From Fluviicola taffensis DSM 16823 (GTDB lineage Bacteria; Bacteroidota; Bacteroidia; Flavobacteriales_D; Crocinitomicaceae), in NCBI RefSeq assembly GCF_000194605.1, contig NC_015321.1, forward strand, positions 2,790,001 through 2,854,000: a stretch of DNA of 64,000 nucleotides, read 5' to 3'. The notes beneath the pieces are model-generated. The model saw nothing but the letters and a program-made list of their open reading frames with translations, was not told where the DNA came from and did not search any database. Made by a program: the position numbers and the translations under genes. This document shows positions 33,490 to 41,910 of the stretch, piece after piece. Position 1 is the stretch's first letter. Every line of letters starts with the position of its first letter.

Positions 33490-34164
33490 ATGGCATATTT
33501 TACAAAAGATTATCTGGATTTCTTTATTGAGCTTGCTGCAAACAACAATAAAGATTGGTTTGATATAAATAGAAAACGCTACGAAAATTCGGTAAAGAAA
33601 CCATTTGCTGAGTTTGTGCAGATTTTTATTAATCACGTTGCTAAAACAAATCCGGCATTTAAAGACCTTACGGCATCAGAATGTATCTTTAGAATCAATA
33701 GAGACATTCGTTTCTCTAAAGATAAAACACCTTATAAGTTAATGTGCTCAGCTGTAGTTGCACCAAATGGAAAGAAATCGAAAAGTATTCACGGAGTTTA
33801 TTTTGAATTCGGGCCTGAAGAAGTGCGTGTTTATGGTGGTGTATATGAAATTGAAAAGGAAGATTTGTTCTTGGTTCGAGAAGGTATTGCTCAAAACGCG
33901 AAGGAATTTAATTCACTTATTTCAGATAAAAAGTTTGTAGAATTATTTGGGGAAGTTCTCGGAGAACGAAATAAAATTGCCCCCAAAGAATTCAAAGAAG
34001 AGGCCGGAAATCAGCCTTATATTTTAAATAAACAATGGTATTTCTTTACCAAATTTGATGCGGAACTTATTTTGCAAGATACTCTTTTGGAAACTTTAGA
34101 TAATTGCTTGCAGGTAGGTTTGCCACTCGAAACATTTTTTAATAAATTCATTCAAAGATCATAA
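33490..34164 (+). CDS. DUF2461 (TIGR02453) family protein
   Basis: A 224-residue cytoplasmic protein of the DUF2461 family. It shows the conserved early N-N-x-x-D-W-F-D segment, the R-I-N-R-D-I-R-F-S-K-D-K-T-P-Y-K block and a central Y-F-E-F-G-P-E-E-V. The family is widespread and biochemically undefined. The following peptidase gene begins two bases after its stop, so they share a transcript. Confidence 0.88.
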   Translation: MAYFTKDYLDFFIELAANNNKDWFDINRKRYENSVKKPFAEFVQIFINHVAKTNPAFKDLTASECIFRINRDIRFSKDKTPYKLMCSAVVAPNGKKSKSIHGVYFEFGPEEVRVYGGVYEIEKEDLFLVREGIAQNAKEFNSLISDKKFVELFGEVLGERNKIAPKEFKEEAGNQPYILNKQWYFFTKFDAELILQDTLLETLDNCLQVGLPLETFFNKFIQRS

Positions 34165-34166
34165 TT

Positions 34167-36299
34167 ATGAATAAGTATTTGTCACTTTTAGTTTTCTTTA
34201 TTCTTGGGGTAAACGCTTTTGCTCAGAAGAAACAATTATCTCTTTCTGATGCTGTTTTGCAACAATACAGGTCTTTTAGGGATGAACAAATGAATGGTGT
34301 TGCTTGGATTCCAGGAACAGATTCGTATGTGTATGTGAGTAATAATTATCAACTCCTGTATCAAGCTTCGGTGAAGAAAACGACTCCTGAGCAACTCTTA
34401 ACAATTCAAGAAGCAAATACGGTTTTGGGAGCTCAATTGTATAGTTTCTATGGTTTTTCTTTCATTAATAGCGATGAGTTATTATTGACTGATGGAAACA
34501 ATTACTACAAATTGAATCTGAAAACAAAAACGGGTTCAAAATTAGTTACTGTTCAAGAAGAAGGTGGTGGAGCAGAATTCGAAATCACAACTGGAAGTGC
34601 TGCTTATACCCTAGAAAATAATTTGTGGATAATTAATGCAAAGGGCGAAAAGATTGCGGTTACTTCTAATACAGATAAAAGTATCGTTTCTGGTCAGACT
34701 TATGCTCGAAGTGAATTTGGAATTACTGATGGGATTTTTTGGTCGGGAAAAGGAGCGTATTTGGCATTTTATCAAAAGGATGAAACAGATGTAAAATCGT
34801 ATCCACTTGTTGATATCACAAAAACTCCAGCCGAATTAATGAATATCAAATATCCAATGGCTGGTCAAGGTTCTGAAAAGCCAAAAGTGGGAATTTATTC
34901 TATTTCTACTGGGAAAACGGTTTTCATTTCGCCAAAAAGTACAGCTGATAGCTATTTGACAAACTTATCTTGGACACCAGATGAACAATTTGTTCTAATT
35001 GCAGAAGTCAATAGAGATCAAAATCACATGTGGCTAAATCAATACGATGCAAAAACGGGAGCGTTTGTTAGAACTATTTTAGAAGAGCAAAATGACAAAT
35101 GGGTAGAGCCTGAGCATCCAGCTTTCTTTCCATTGAGTACTTCTAATAATTTCATTTGGATTTCAGAAAAGGATGGATTCAATAATTTATACTATTATTC
35201 CATTGAAGGGAAATTAATGAAGCAGCTTACTGCAAATAAATTTGTAGTGAAGGATATTTTGCAGTCAATCAATAAAGGAAAAGATGTTGTTTTTTCAGCG
35301 ACAGGAACCAGCGGATTGAATACTTTGTATTATGCTGTTGATTTAAATGGAAAACAACGCTGCTTGACTTTAGAAGAAGGAACTCATGGAATTTCAATCA
35401 ATGAGTCGGGAACTTATTTTATTGATCAATATTCTTCGCATGCTGTTCCTGGTAAATATGAGTTGAAAACAATAACTGGTAAAGCGGTAAAGACGCTTTT
35501 GACAACAAAAAATAAATTGGAGGAAATACAAATAGGAACGGCAGATATTGGACAAATAAAAGCAGAAGATGGTTCTGTTTTGTATACGCGATTGATTAAA
35601 CCAAGCAATTTCGACCCAACTAAAAAGTATCCAGTAATGGTTTATGTTTATGGAGGTCCACATGCCCAGATGATTACAAATTCGTGGTTAGATGGTGCAA
35701 ATTTATGGATGTATTGGATGGCTGAACAAGGTTATTTAGTTTTTACCTTGGATAATCGTGGTTCTGGAGAACGTGGTTTTGCTTTTGAAAATCAAATTCA
35801 CAGACAATTGGGTGTTGTTGAAATCAACGATCAAATGAAAGGGATTGAGTATTTGAAATCGTTGCCTTATGTAGATTCTGATCGGTTTGCTGTTCATGGC
35901 TGGTCTTTTGGTGGATTTATGACAACTTCATTGATGTTGAAGCAAGCTGAAACATTTAAAGTTGGAGTTGCTGGTGGACCAGTGACGGATTGGAAGTATT
36001 ACGAAATCATGTATGGAGAACGTTATATGGATCGACCACAAGAAAATGAAAAAGGATACGAAGAAGCTTCCTTAATGACTCATGCAGGTAAATTAAAAGG
36101 TGATTTGTTGTTGATTCACGGAACGGTTGATGATGTAGTTGTTCCTCAACACAATGATGCATTGTTGAAAAAGTTTATTGAATTGGGAATTCAAATCGAT
36201 TTCTTCCATTATCCGATGCATAAACATAATGTGATTGGTAAAGATCGTGTTCATTTGATGCAGAAGGTATTGGATTATATTATTGAACATAATAAATAG
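34167..36299 (+). CDS. S9 family peptidase (DPP IV-like)
   Basis: A 710-residue exported serine peptidase. Signal peptide about 1-19. The N-terminal beta-propeller of the DPP IV type covers about 50-450, the alpha/beta hydrolase domain the rest. The triad is visible: S580 in G-W-S-F-G-G, Asp at 655/656 in H-G-T-V-D-D, and His at 687 in Y-P-M-H-K-H. DPP IV enzymes remove X-Pro dipeptides from peptides in the periplasm; Bacteroidota carry several paralogues with different specificity. It is co-transcribed with the DUF2461 gene and followed by a strong terminator. Confidence 0.92.
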   Translation: MNKYLSLLVFFILGVNAFAQKKQLSLSDAVLQQYRSFRDEQMNGVAWIPGTDSYVYVSNNYQLLYQASVKKTTPEQLLTIQEANTVLGAQLYSFYGFSFINSDELLLTDGNNYYKLNLKTKTGSKLVTVQEEGGGAEFEITTGSAAYTLENNLWIINAKGEKIAVTSNTDKSIVSGQTYARSEFGITDGIFWSGKGAYLAFYQKDETDVKSYPLVDITKTPAELMNIKYPMAGQGSEKPKVGIYSISTGKTVFISPKSTADSYLTNLSWTPDEQFVLIAEVNRDQNHMWLNQYDAKTGAFVRTILEEQNDKWVEPEHPAFFPLSTSNNFIWISEKDGFNNLYYYSIEGKLMKQLTANKFVVKDILQSINKGKDVVFSATGTSGLNTLYYAVDLNGKQRCLTLEEGTHGISINESGTYFIDQYSSHAVPGKYELKTITGKAVKTLLTTKNKLEEIQIGTADIGQIKAEDGSVLYTRLIKPSNFDPTKKYPVMVYVYGGPHAQMITNSWLDGANLWMYWMAEQGYLVFTLDNRGSGERGFAFENQIHRQLGVVEINDQMKGIEYLKSLPYVDSDRFAVHGWSFGGFMTTSLMLKQAETFKVGVAGGPVTDWKYYEIMYGERYMDRPQENEKGYEEASLMTHAGKLKGDLLLIHGTVDDVVVPQHNDALLKKFIELGIQIDFFHYPMHKHNVIGKDRVHLMQKVLDYIIEHNK

Positions 36300-36320
36300 A
36301 AAGTACAATTTAGATTGAAA

Positions 36321-36346
36321 AGAGAAGTTCGCTTCTCTTTTTTTTT
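36321..36346 (+). terminator. Intrinsic terminator after the S9 peptidase gene
   Basis: AGAGAAG-TTCG-CTTCTCT, a perfect 7-bp stem with a TTCG loop, followed by eight T residues. Confidence 0.95.
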
Positions 36347-36374
36347 GAACCATCATAAATTATGACTAAATTTG
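36344..36374 (+). promoter_or_regulatory. Promoter of the XRE-Fic gene
   Basis: TTTG at 36344-36347, 19-nt spacer, TAAATTTG at 36367-36374: a full consensus match. Its -33 overlaps the T tract of the preceding terminator. ATG at 36394. Confidence 0.75.
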
Positions 36375-36393
36375 TCATGATAATTAATGTCAT
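36362..36393. promoter_or_regulatory. Probable XRE operator overlapping the -7 element
   Basis: ATGAC (36362-36366) and GTCAT (36374-36378) form an inverted repeat exactly around the -7 element; another GTCAT follows at 36389-36393 directly before the ATG. A repressor bound here would block transcription. Confidence 0.55.
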
Positions 36394-37437
36394 ATGAAAG
36401 AGATTCTTCAAAATGCTAGAAAGGCCAAAGGGTTGCTTTCGAGAGAGCTTGCAAACTTATTGGGTGTTGATCAATCTTTGATTAGTAAATTTGAGAATGG
36501 GAAACGATTGCCCTCTGAAAAACAATTGATTGAGCTGTCAAATGTTCTTTCGATCAACTTAGATGAATTGAAAAAAGCTTGGCTAACGCAGAAAATTCTA
36601 GGGGATGTGAAGAAGTACACATTTGCCGAAGAGGTTTTATTCATGGTCAATGAAGCGCTTGCTAGTTATGCTCCAAAAAGAGAATTTGAAGATTTATCGA
36701 TTGAGAAAACATTGGATGAAATAGATTCAATGAAAAAGAATCTCGATCAAGTCCGTGAATTTGAAAATTATCGAATTACGGAAGCACTGGAATTGGAATA
36801 TACTTATGAGAGTAATCGCATTGAAGGAAATACATTAACTCTTCGTGAAACGGATATGGTAGTCAATAAAGGATTAACAGTTTCAGGGAAAAGTTTGGTG
36901 GAGCATTTAGAAGCAATCAATCACGGTGATGCAATTCATTATGTAAAAGAGTTGGTTTCTAAAAATTCAATCCTCACCAAGCGCGAATTATTAAGTATTC
37001 ATAACCTAATTCTTCGTGGAATAAATCAATCTGAAGCAGGTAAATTTCGCAGAATTCAAGTGATGATTCAAGGAAGTAGTCATCTTCCACCGCCACCTTA
37101 TTTGGTTGAAAAACAAATGGAAGATTATTTCATTTGGTACGAAAGAAATAGAGGAAATCTTCATCCGGTAGTTTTGGCAGCAGAGATGCATGAGCGTTTA
37201 GTGACGATTCACCCTTTTATTGATGGGAATGGAAGAACTTCTCGTTTGATTATGAACATGATTCTTTTACAAAATGGCTTAGTCATTGCAAATATGAAAG
37301 GAGATAATACTTCGCGCTACGCTTATTATGAGGCTCTTGAGTCCGTGCAGTCTTCAGGAAAAAAAGATTCATTTATTCGTTATGTGGCCGAAATTGAAAA
37401 ACAAAGCCTTGAAAGATATCTTTCAATTTTGAAGTAA
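36394..37437 (+). CDS. XRE-type HTH/Fic domain fusion protein
   Basis: A 347-residue protein. Residues about 1-60 are an XRE/Cro-type helix-turn-helix (L-S-R-E-L-A-N-L-L-G-V-D-Q-S-L-I-S-K-F-E-N-G). After a helical linker comes a class II inhibitory motif S140-N-R-I-E144-G-N, then the Fic domain with the complete active site H273-P-F-I-D-G-N-G-R. Fic enzymes transfer AMP (or other nucleotide moieties) to hydroxyl groups of target proteins; the inhibitory Glu blocks ATP binding until relieved. The fusion suggests self-regulated expression, supported by the inverted repeat over its promoter. The target is unknown; no separate antitoxin gene is adjacent. Confidence 0.9.
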   Translation: MKEILQNARKAKGLLSRELANLLGVDQSLISKFENGKRLPSEKQLIELSNVLSINLDELKKAWLTQKILGDVKKYTFAEEVLFMVNEALASYAPKREFEDLSIEKTLDEIDSMKKNLDQVREFENYRITEALELEYTYESNRIEGNTLTLRETDMVVNKGLTVSGKSLVEHLEAINHGDAIHYVKELVSKNSILTKRELLSIHNLILRGINQSEAGKFRRIQVMIQGSSHLPPPPYLVEKQMEDYFIWYERNRGNLHPVVLAAEMHERLVTIHPFIDGNGRTSRLIMNMILLQNGLVIANMKGDNTSRYAYYEALESVQSSGKKDSFIRYVAEIEKQSLERYLSILK

Positions 37438-37507
37438 AAAACAGAATTTTGTTGGAAAATGAACCTGATTATTCTTCGATTAATCGGTTCATTTCCTTTT
37501 TGAATCT

Positions 37508-37515
37508 TATCTTTG
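37508..37515 (+). promoter_or_regulatory. -7 element of the E1 alpha/beta gene
   Basis: TATCTTTG, 17 nt before the ATG at 37533. The longer frame starting at 37449 would begin upstream of this promoter and is rejected. Confidence 0.65.
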
Positions 37516-37532
37516 TTGGAAAAATAATCCAA

Positions 37533-39623
37533 ATGTCAGATATTCTTACAAAGACCATGGGATCTACACTAAGAACAGGTAAAGAAGTTTTATTGAAGGC
37601 TTTTCGTTTGATGGCTACAGCAAAAACATTGGCCGAAAAATACGAAGCAAATAAAGAAATTACTGCCAAATATGTGCATGCGACTTCTCGTGGCCATGAA
37701 GCCATTCAATTGGCTGTTGGATTACAGTTGAAGCCACAAGATTGGGTTTCACCGTATTACCGAGATGATAGTATTCTTCTTGGAATAGGAATGACACCTT
37801 ATGATTTGATGTTGCAAGTTTTTGCAAAGAAAGATGATCCATTTTCCGGAGGAAGAACCTATTATTCTCATCCATCTTTGAAAAGGGATGATATGCCAAA
37901 AATCCCTCATCAATCTTCAGCAACTGGGATGCAAGCTATTCCAACTACTGGAATAGCGATGGGGATTCAATACAAAGAAAAAACGGGAATTGCAGAAGAT
38001 TACAAGGGTGAAAACCCGGTTGTGGTTTGCTCTTTAGGAGATGCTTCTTGTACCGAAGGAGAAGTTTCAGAAGCTTTCCAAATGGCAGCGCTAAAGCAAT
38101 TTCCAATCGTATATTTAGTTCAAGATAATGGTTGGGATATTTCAGCGAATGCAGCTGAGACAAGGGCTCAGGATATTACACATTATGCACAGGGATTTAA
38201 AGGAATCGAAGTTAGAACGATTGATGGAAGCGATTTCGATTTGTCTTTTCAAACGGTGCAAGAGGTTTTTGAAATCGTTCGAAAGGAAAGAAGACCTTTT
38301 ATAATTCATGCGAAAGTTCCGCTTTTGGGACATCACACGTCTGGAGTTCGCAAAGAATGGTACAGAGATGATTTGGAAGAAGCTGCTACAAGAGATCCTT
38401 ATCCGAAATTGAAAGAAATTATTCGTGAACTGGAAGGTGAAGCGGATGTTATCAATATCGAAGCAGAAGTTCGGAAATTAGTGGATGAAGATTATGAGAA
38501 AGCATTGAACGCTGAAGATCCGATCCCTTCAAGTGTTACAGATTTTATTTTTGCTCCAACTCCAGTTACAGAAGAGAAAGGTGAACGTGAACCTGCTGGA
38601 AAGAAAAAAACGGTCATGGTGGATAGCGCTTTGTTTGCTGTTCGTGAAATTATGTCACAACACCCGGAAGCTTTGCTATATGGACAAGATGTTGGTGGAA
38701 GATTGGGTGGTGTTTTTAGAGAGGCTGCAACATTGGCTCAAACCTTTGGAGATGATCGCGTGTTTAATACTCCAATCCAAGAAGCATTTATTATTGGATC
38801 AACGGTCGGAATGTCGGCAGTTGGTTTGAAGCCTTTCGTGGAAGTTCAATTTGCAGATTATATTTGGCCAGGATTGAATCAGTTGTTTACAGAGGTTTCT
38901 CGATCCAATTATTTATCAAACGGAAAATGGCCTGTTAGCTGTGTGATTCGCGTTCCAATTGGAGCTTATGGATCTGGTGGACCTTACCATTCTTCGAGTG
39001 TAGAGTCTGTTTTGGCAAATATTCGTGGAATTAAGGTGGTTTATCCTTCAACAGGAGCTGATTTAAAAGGTTTAATGAAAGCTGCATTTTACGATCCAAA
39101 TCCAGTTGTTATTTTAGAACACAAGGGTTTGTATTGGTCGAAAATAGCTGGTACTGAAGGGGCGATGTCAATCGAGCCAGATGAAGATTATATTATTCCG
39201 ATTGGTAAAGCGCGTATTGTGCAGGAGGCTTCAGACTCTGCAATTGAAAAAGGAGAGTCTTGCGTAGTAATCACTTACGGACGTGGAGTTTATTGGACTT
39301 TAGAAGCTGCAAAACAGTACGAAGGACGCGTGGAAATATTGGATTTGCGTTCCATAAATCCGCTGGATATGGAGGCAATTTACACTTCTGTTGAAAAACA
39401 TGGAAAAGTATTGTTGGTTACGGAAGAATCCGTTGAAGCCTCATTTACACTTGGTTTGGCTGGTCGTATTCAACGTGATTGCTTTACTCATCTAGATGCT
39501 CCAATTGGTTTAGTTGGTGCAATTGATACACCTGCAATTCCATTGAATTCCATACTAGAGGCTGAATTGTTGCCAAATGCGGATAAAGTGAAAACTGGAC
39601 TTGATAACCTCCTAAATTATTAA
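37533..39623 (+). CDS. 2-oxoacid dehydrogenase E1, fused alpha and beta subunits
   Basis: A 696-residue thiamine-diphosphate enzyme. The first half matches E1 alpha: the T-S-R-G-H-E-A-I-Q segment and the ThDP motif G-D-A-S-C-T-E-G-E ending near Q-D-N-G-W. The second half (from about 360) matches E1 beta: G-Q-D-V-G, G-R-L-G-G-V-F-R, P-I-Q-E-A-F-I-I-G and V-E-V-Q-F-A-D-Y-I-W-P. It decarboxylates a 2-oxoacid and passes the acyl group to a lipoyl E2. Branched-chain oxoacid or pyruvate specificity cannot be settled from sequence alone; the E2 and E3 genes are not adjacent. Confidence 0.9.
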   Translation: MSDILTKTMGSTLRTGKEVLLKAFRLMATAKTLAEKYEANKEITAKYVHATSRGHEAIQLAVGLQLKPQDWVSPYYRDDSILLGIGMTPYDLMLQVFAKKDDPFSGGRTYYSHPSLKRDDMPKIPHQSSATGMQAIPTTGIAMGIQYKEKTGIAEDYKGENPVVVCSLGDASCTEGEVSEAFQMAALKQFPIVYLVQDNGWDISANAAETRAQDITHYAQGFKGIEVRTIDGSDFDLSFQTVQEVFEIVRKERRPFIIHAKVPLLGHHTSGVRKEWYRDDLEEAATRDPYPKLKEIIRELEGEADVINIEAEVRKLVDEDYEKALNAEDPIPSSVTDFIFAPTPVTEEKGEREPAGKKKTVMVDSALFAVREIMSQHPEALLYGQDVGGRLGGVFREAATLAQTFGDDRVFNTPIQEAFIIGSTVGMSAVGLKPFVEVQFADYIWPGLNQLFTEVSRSNYLSNGKWPVSCVIRVPIGAYGSGGPYHSSSVESVLANIRGIKVVYPSTGADLKGLMKAAFYDPNPVVILEHKGLYWSKIAGTEGAMSIEPDEDYIIPIGKARIVQEASDSAIEKGESCVVITYGRGVYWTLEAAKQYEGRVEILDLRSINPLDMEAIYTSVEKHGKVLLVTEESVEASFTLGLAGRIQRDCFTHLDAPIGLVGAIDTPAIPLNSILEAELLPNADKVKTGLDNLLNY

Positions 39624-39709
39624 ACTTGTAAACATCACTCGTTTTATAATTAATTCAAAATATCCGAAAAGGGACTTCATCTGAGCTTACTTTTATAGAG
39701 AGTAAGTCT

Positions 39710-40633
39710 ATGAAAATCGGAAGTATACATACAATTGGCGCAATTGCGCAGTTTTTGGGAAGAACAGTAGTTGGGGACGAATCCTTGATTGTTACTGGAA
39801 TAAATGAAATTCATCGTGTTGAAGCGGGAGATTTGGTCTTTGTAGATCATCCAAAATACTATGATAAAGCGGTTCATTCAGCTGCAACTTTTATTTTGAT
39901 TGACAAAGAAGTGGAAGTTCCAGCGGGTAAAGCGCTGATTATTTCGCCAGAACCTTTTGATGATTACAATAAATTGACGCGTAAATTTTCTCCCTACAGA
40001 CCGCAAATGTCGATGACGGGAGAAAATTGTCAAATTGCAGAATCTGCACACCTTTCTCCTAATTGTTTTATTGGACATGATGTCACAATTGGTGAAAATG
40101 TAACCATTCATCCTGGCGCTTATATTGGCGATGGGACAGTCATCGAAGAAAACACAATCATTGGTCCGAATGCAATCATTGGACATTACGCTTTTTATTA
40201 TAAGAAAAAACCAAACGGTTATGACCGCATGCATAGTTGTGGATTCGTTTACATTGAAAAAAATGTAGAGATTGGTGCTGGAACTACCATTGATGCTGGT
40301 GTGAGTGCTATCACTCGGATTGGTGAAGGAACAAAAATCGATAATCAAGTCCAAATTGGTCACGACACCATCATTGGGAAACACTGTTTGATTGCGGCAC
40401 AGGTTGGAATTGCTGGTTGTGTAACCTTAGAAGATCGTGTAACCATGTGGGGACAAGTTGGCTGTATTTCTGATGTGACTATCGGAGAAGGAGCAGTGAT
40501 TTTGGCTCAATCAGGAATTTCAAAATCCCTAGAAGGTGGAAAAGTGTATTTCGGAAGTCCATGTGAAGAAGCGAAGCAAAAAATGCGTGAGTTGGCAACG
40601 ATAAAAAACTTAGTGGAGAATAGACGAAAATGA
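39710..40633 (+). CDS. lpxD: UDP-3-O-(3-hydroxyacyl)glucosamine N-acyltransferase family (LpxD-like)
   Basis: A 307-residue left-handed beta-helix acyltransferase of lipid A synthesis. The N-terminal LpxD domain covers about 1-95, then hexapeptide repeats (I-G-E-N-V-T-I-H-P-G-A-Y-I-G-D-G and others). The catalytic-type His is in V-Q-I-G-H-D-T-I-I-G. It is shorter than typical LpxD (about 340) and the usual lpxC/fabZ neighbours are missing, so it may be a second, paralogous LpxD-like enzyme. Its stop overlaps the phosphatase ATG (ATGA). A CTTACT/AGTAAG hairpin ends 3 nt before its ATG. Confidence 0.78.
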   Translation: MKIGSIHTIGAIAQFLGRTVVGDESLIVTGINEIHRVEAGDLVFVDHPKYYDKAVHSAATFILIDKEVEVPAGKALIISPEPFDDYNKLTRKFSPYRPQMSMTGENCQIAESAHLSPNCFIGHDVTIGENVTIHPGAYIGDGTVIEENTIIGPNAIIGHYAFYYKKKPNGYDRMHSCGFVYIEKNVEIGAGTTIDAGVSAITRIGEGTKIDNQVQIGHDTIIGKHCLIAAQVGIAGCVTLEDRVTMWGQVGCISDVTIGEGAVILAQSGISKSLEGGKVYFGSPCEEAKQKMRELATIKNLVENRRK

Positions 40634-41880
40634 TAAAGATTGAAAAACGCATAGCAAGTTTAGAATCACAAGTTGAATTGGGAGAGTTTCGTCTCAATTC
40701 GCTTTTGGAGCTAACACGCGCTATTGCGATCAATCAAAGTATCGAGCAAATTGTTAGAATGTTCGAATTCGTGATGCGTGAGCAATTAGGGTTCGATCAC
40801 TTCTTGCTTTTTAATAAGGAAAATCAGTGGAGTCCACTTTTGAAAATTGGATTAAAAAGCAAAGTCAAAGATATTTCCGTTGAAAAAGAGTTGTATCGTT
40901 TTCGCGAAATTACGGTCATAGAATCCAGTTATTCCCCTATTATTGATGAGTTTGACATCATTGTTCCAGTTTTTCACAAAGACAAACCTTTAGCCTATTT
41001 GTTAATAGCAGGGATTGAGGGAACTGGAATCAAAAAATCGGAAACTTTGGCAGATATGCGCTTTGTTCAAACGCTAACCAATATGGTTGTAATGGCGATT
41101 GAAAACAAGCGAATGGCGCGTGAGGAATTGAAGAGAGAGCGTCTAAAAAAAGAGCTGGAAGTAGCTTCTGAGATGCAAAAACTTTTGTTTCCTTCTGATT
41201 TACCGTCCAACAAACAAATGGATATTTCTGCCAAATATATTCCGCGTCATGAAGTTGGTGGAGATTATTACGATTTCATTCCTTTGGGAGAAAGCAAATA
41301 CGTGATTTGTATAGCTGATGTTAGTGGAAAAGGAATCAGTGCTGCAATGTTAATGGCAAATTTTCAAGCAACTATTCGTACATTTTATTCGACAGTTCAT
41401 CAAATCCGCCCGTTTTCACTCGAGTTTTTAATTGAAGAACTCAACAAGAAAGTCATGACTAGTGCAAAAGGGGAGAAGTTCATTACTTTCTTCATCGCCG
41501 TTTACAATGCAGAAACGCGCGAGCTAGATTACGTAAATGCGGGGCATAATCAACCCATTATCACAAACGGTAAAGAGAAGAAACTATTGGATATTGGTTG
41601 TGTTGGACTGGGAATGTTTGAAGAAATGCCCTTCATCCAAGTAGGGAAAGAAATTCTTAAGCCAAATACTACGCTGATTTTGTATACGGATGGCGTTGTT
41701 GAGTTAGAGGATGAAAAAAATGAGCATTTCGAATTGGAACGTTTGATCAAAATCTATCATAATTTCTACCGTTTGAGTATGGAGGATATGAATAACATTG
41801 TATTTTCAAAATTGGACGAGTGGAGAGGGAATCGTAAGTTAGTGGACGACACCGCAATTTTCTCCTGTCGATTCTTCTAA
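40630..41880 (+). CDS. PP2C-family (SpoIIE/RsbU type) protein phosphatase
   Basis: A 416-residue signalling phosphatase. The N-terminal half (about 20-160) looks like a GAF-type sensor, followed by a short helical linker rich in Lys and Glu and the SpoIIE/PP2C domain with V-G-G-D-Y-Y-D and D-V-S-G-K-G metal-binding motifs plus the late Y-T-D-G-V-V-E and D-D-T-A. RsbU-type enzymes dephosphorylate STAS antagonists and so release sigma factors. The STAS protein at 21040 is the only candidate in this window. It is translationally coupled to lpxD. Confidence 0.9.
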   Translation: MIKIEKRIASLESQVELGEFRLNSLLELTRAIAINQSIEQIVRMFEFVMREQLGFDHFLLFNKENQWSPLLKIGLKSKVKDISVEKELYRFREITVIESSYSPIIDEFDIIVPVFHKDKPLAYLLIAGIEGTGIKKSETLADMRFVQTLTNMVVMAIENKRMAREELKRERLKKELEVASEMQKLLFPSDLPSNKQMDISAKYIPRHEVGGDYYDFIPLGESKYVICIADVSGKGISAAMLMANFQATIRTFYSTVHQIRPFSLEFLIEELNKKVMTSAKGEKFITFFIAVYNAETRELDYVNAGHNQPIITNGKEKKLLDIGCVGLGMFEEMPFIQVGKEILKPNTTLILYTDGVVELEDEKNEHFELERLIKIYHNFYRLSMEDMNNIVFSKLDEWRGNRKLVDDTAIFSCRFF

Positions 41881-41910
41881 GTTTTTGGTTACTTTCGCAA
41901 AAAGACTAAC

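Noticed and set aside
37449-37532. N-terminal extension of the E1 alpha/beta protein
   Set aside because: It would start upstream of the predicted promoter (37508-37515), and its sequence is not E1-like.
38533-38829. 98-residue frame inside the E1 alpha/beta gene
   Set aside because: Alternative-frame reading of a highly conserved gene; low-complexity Leu/Gln composition.
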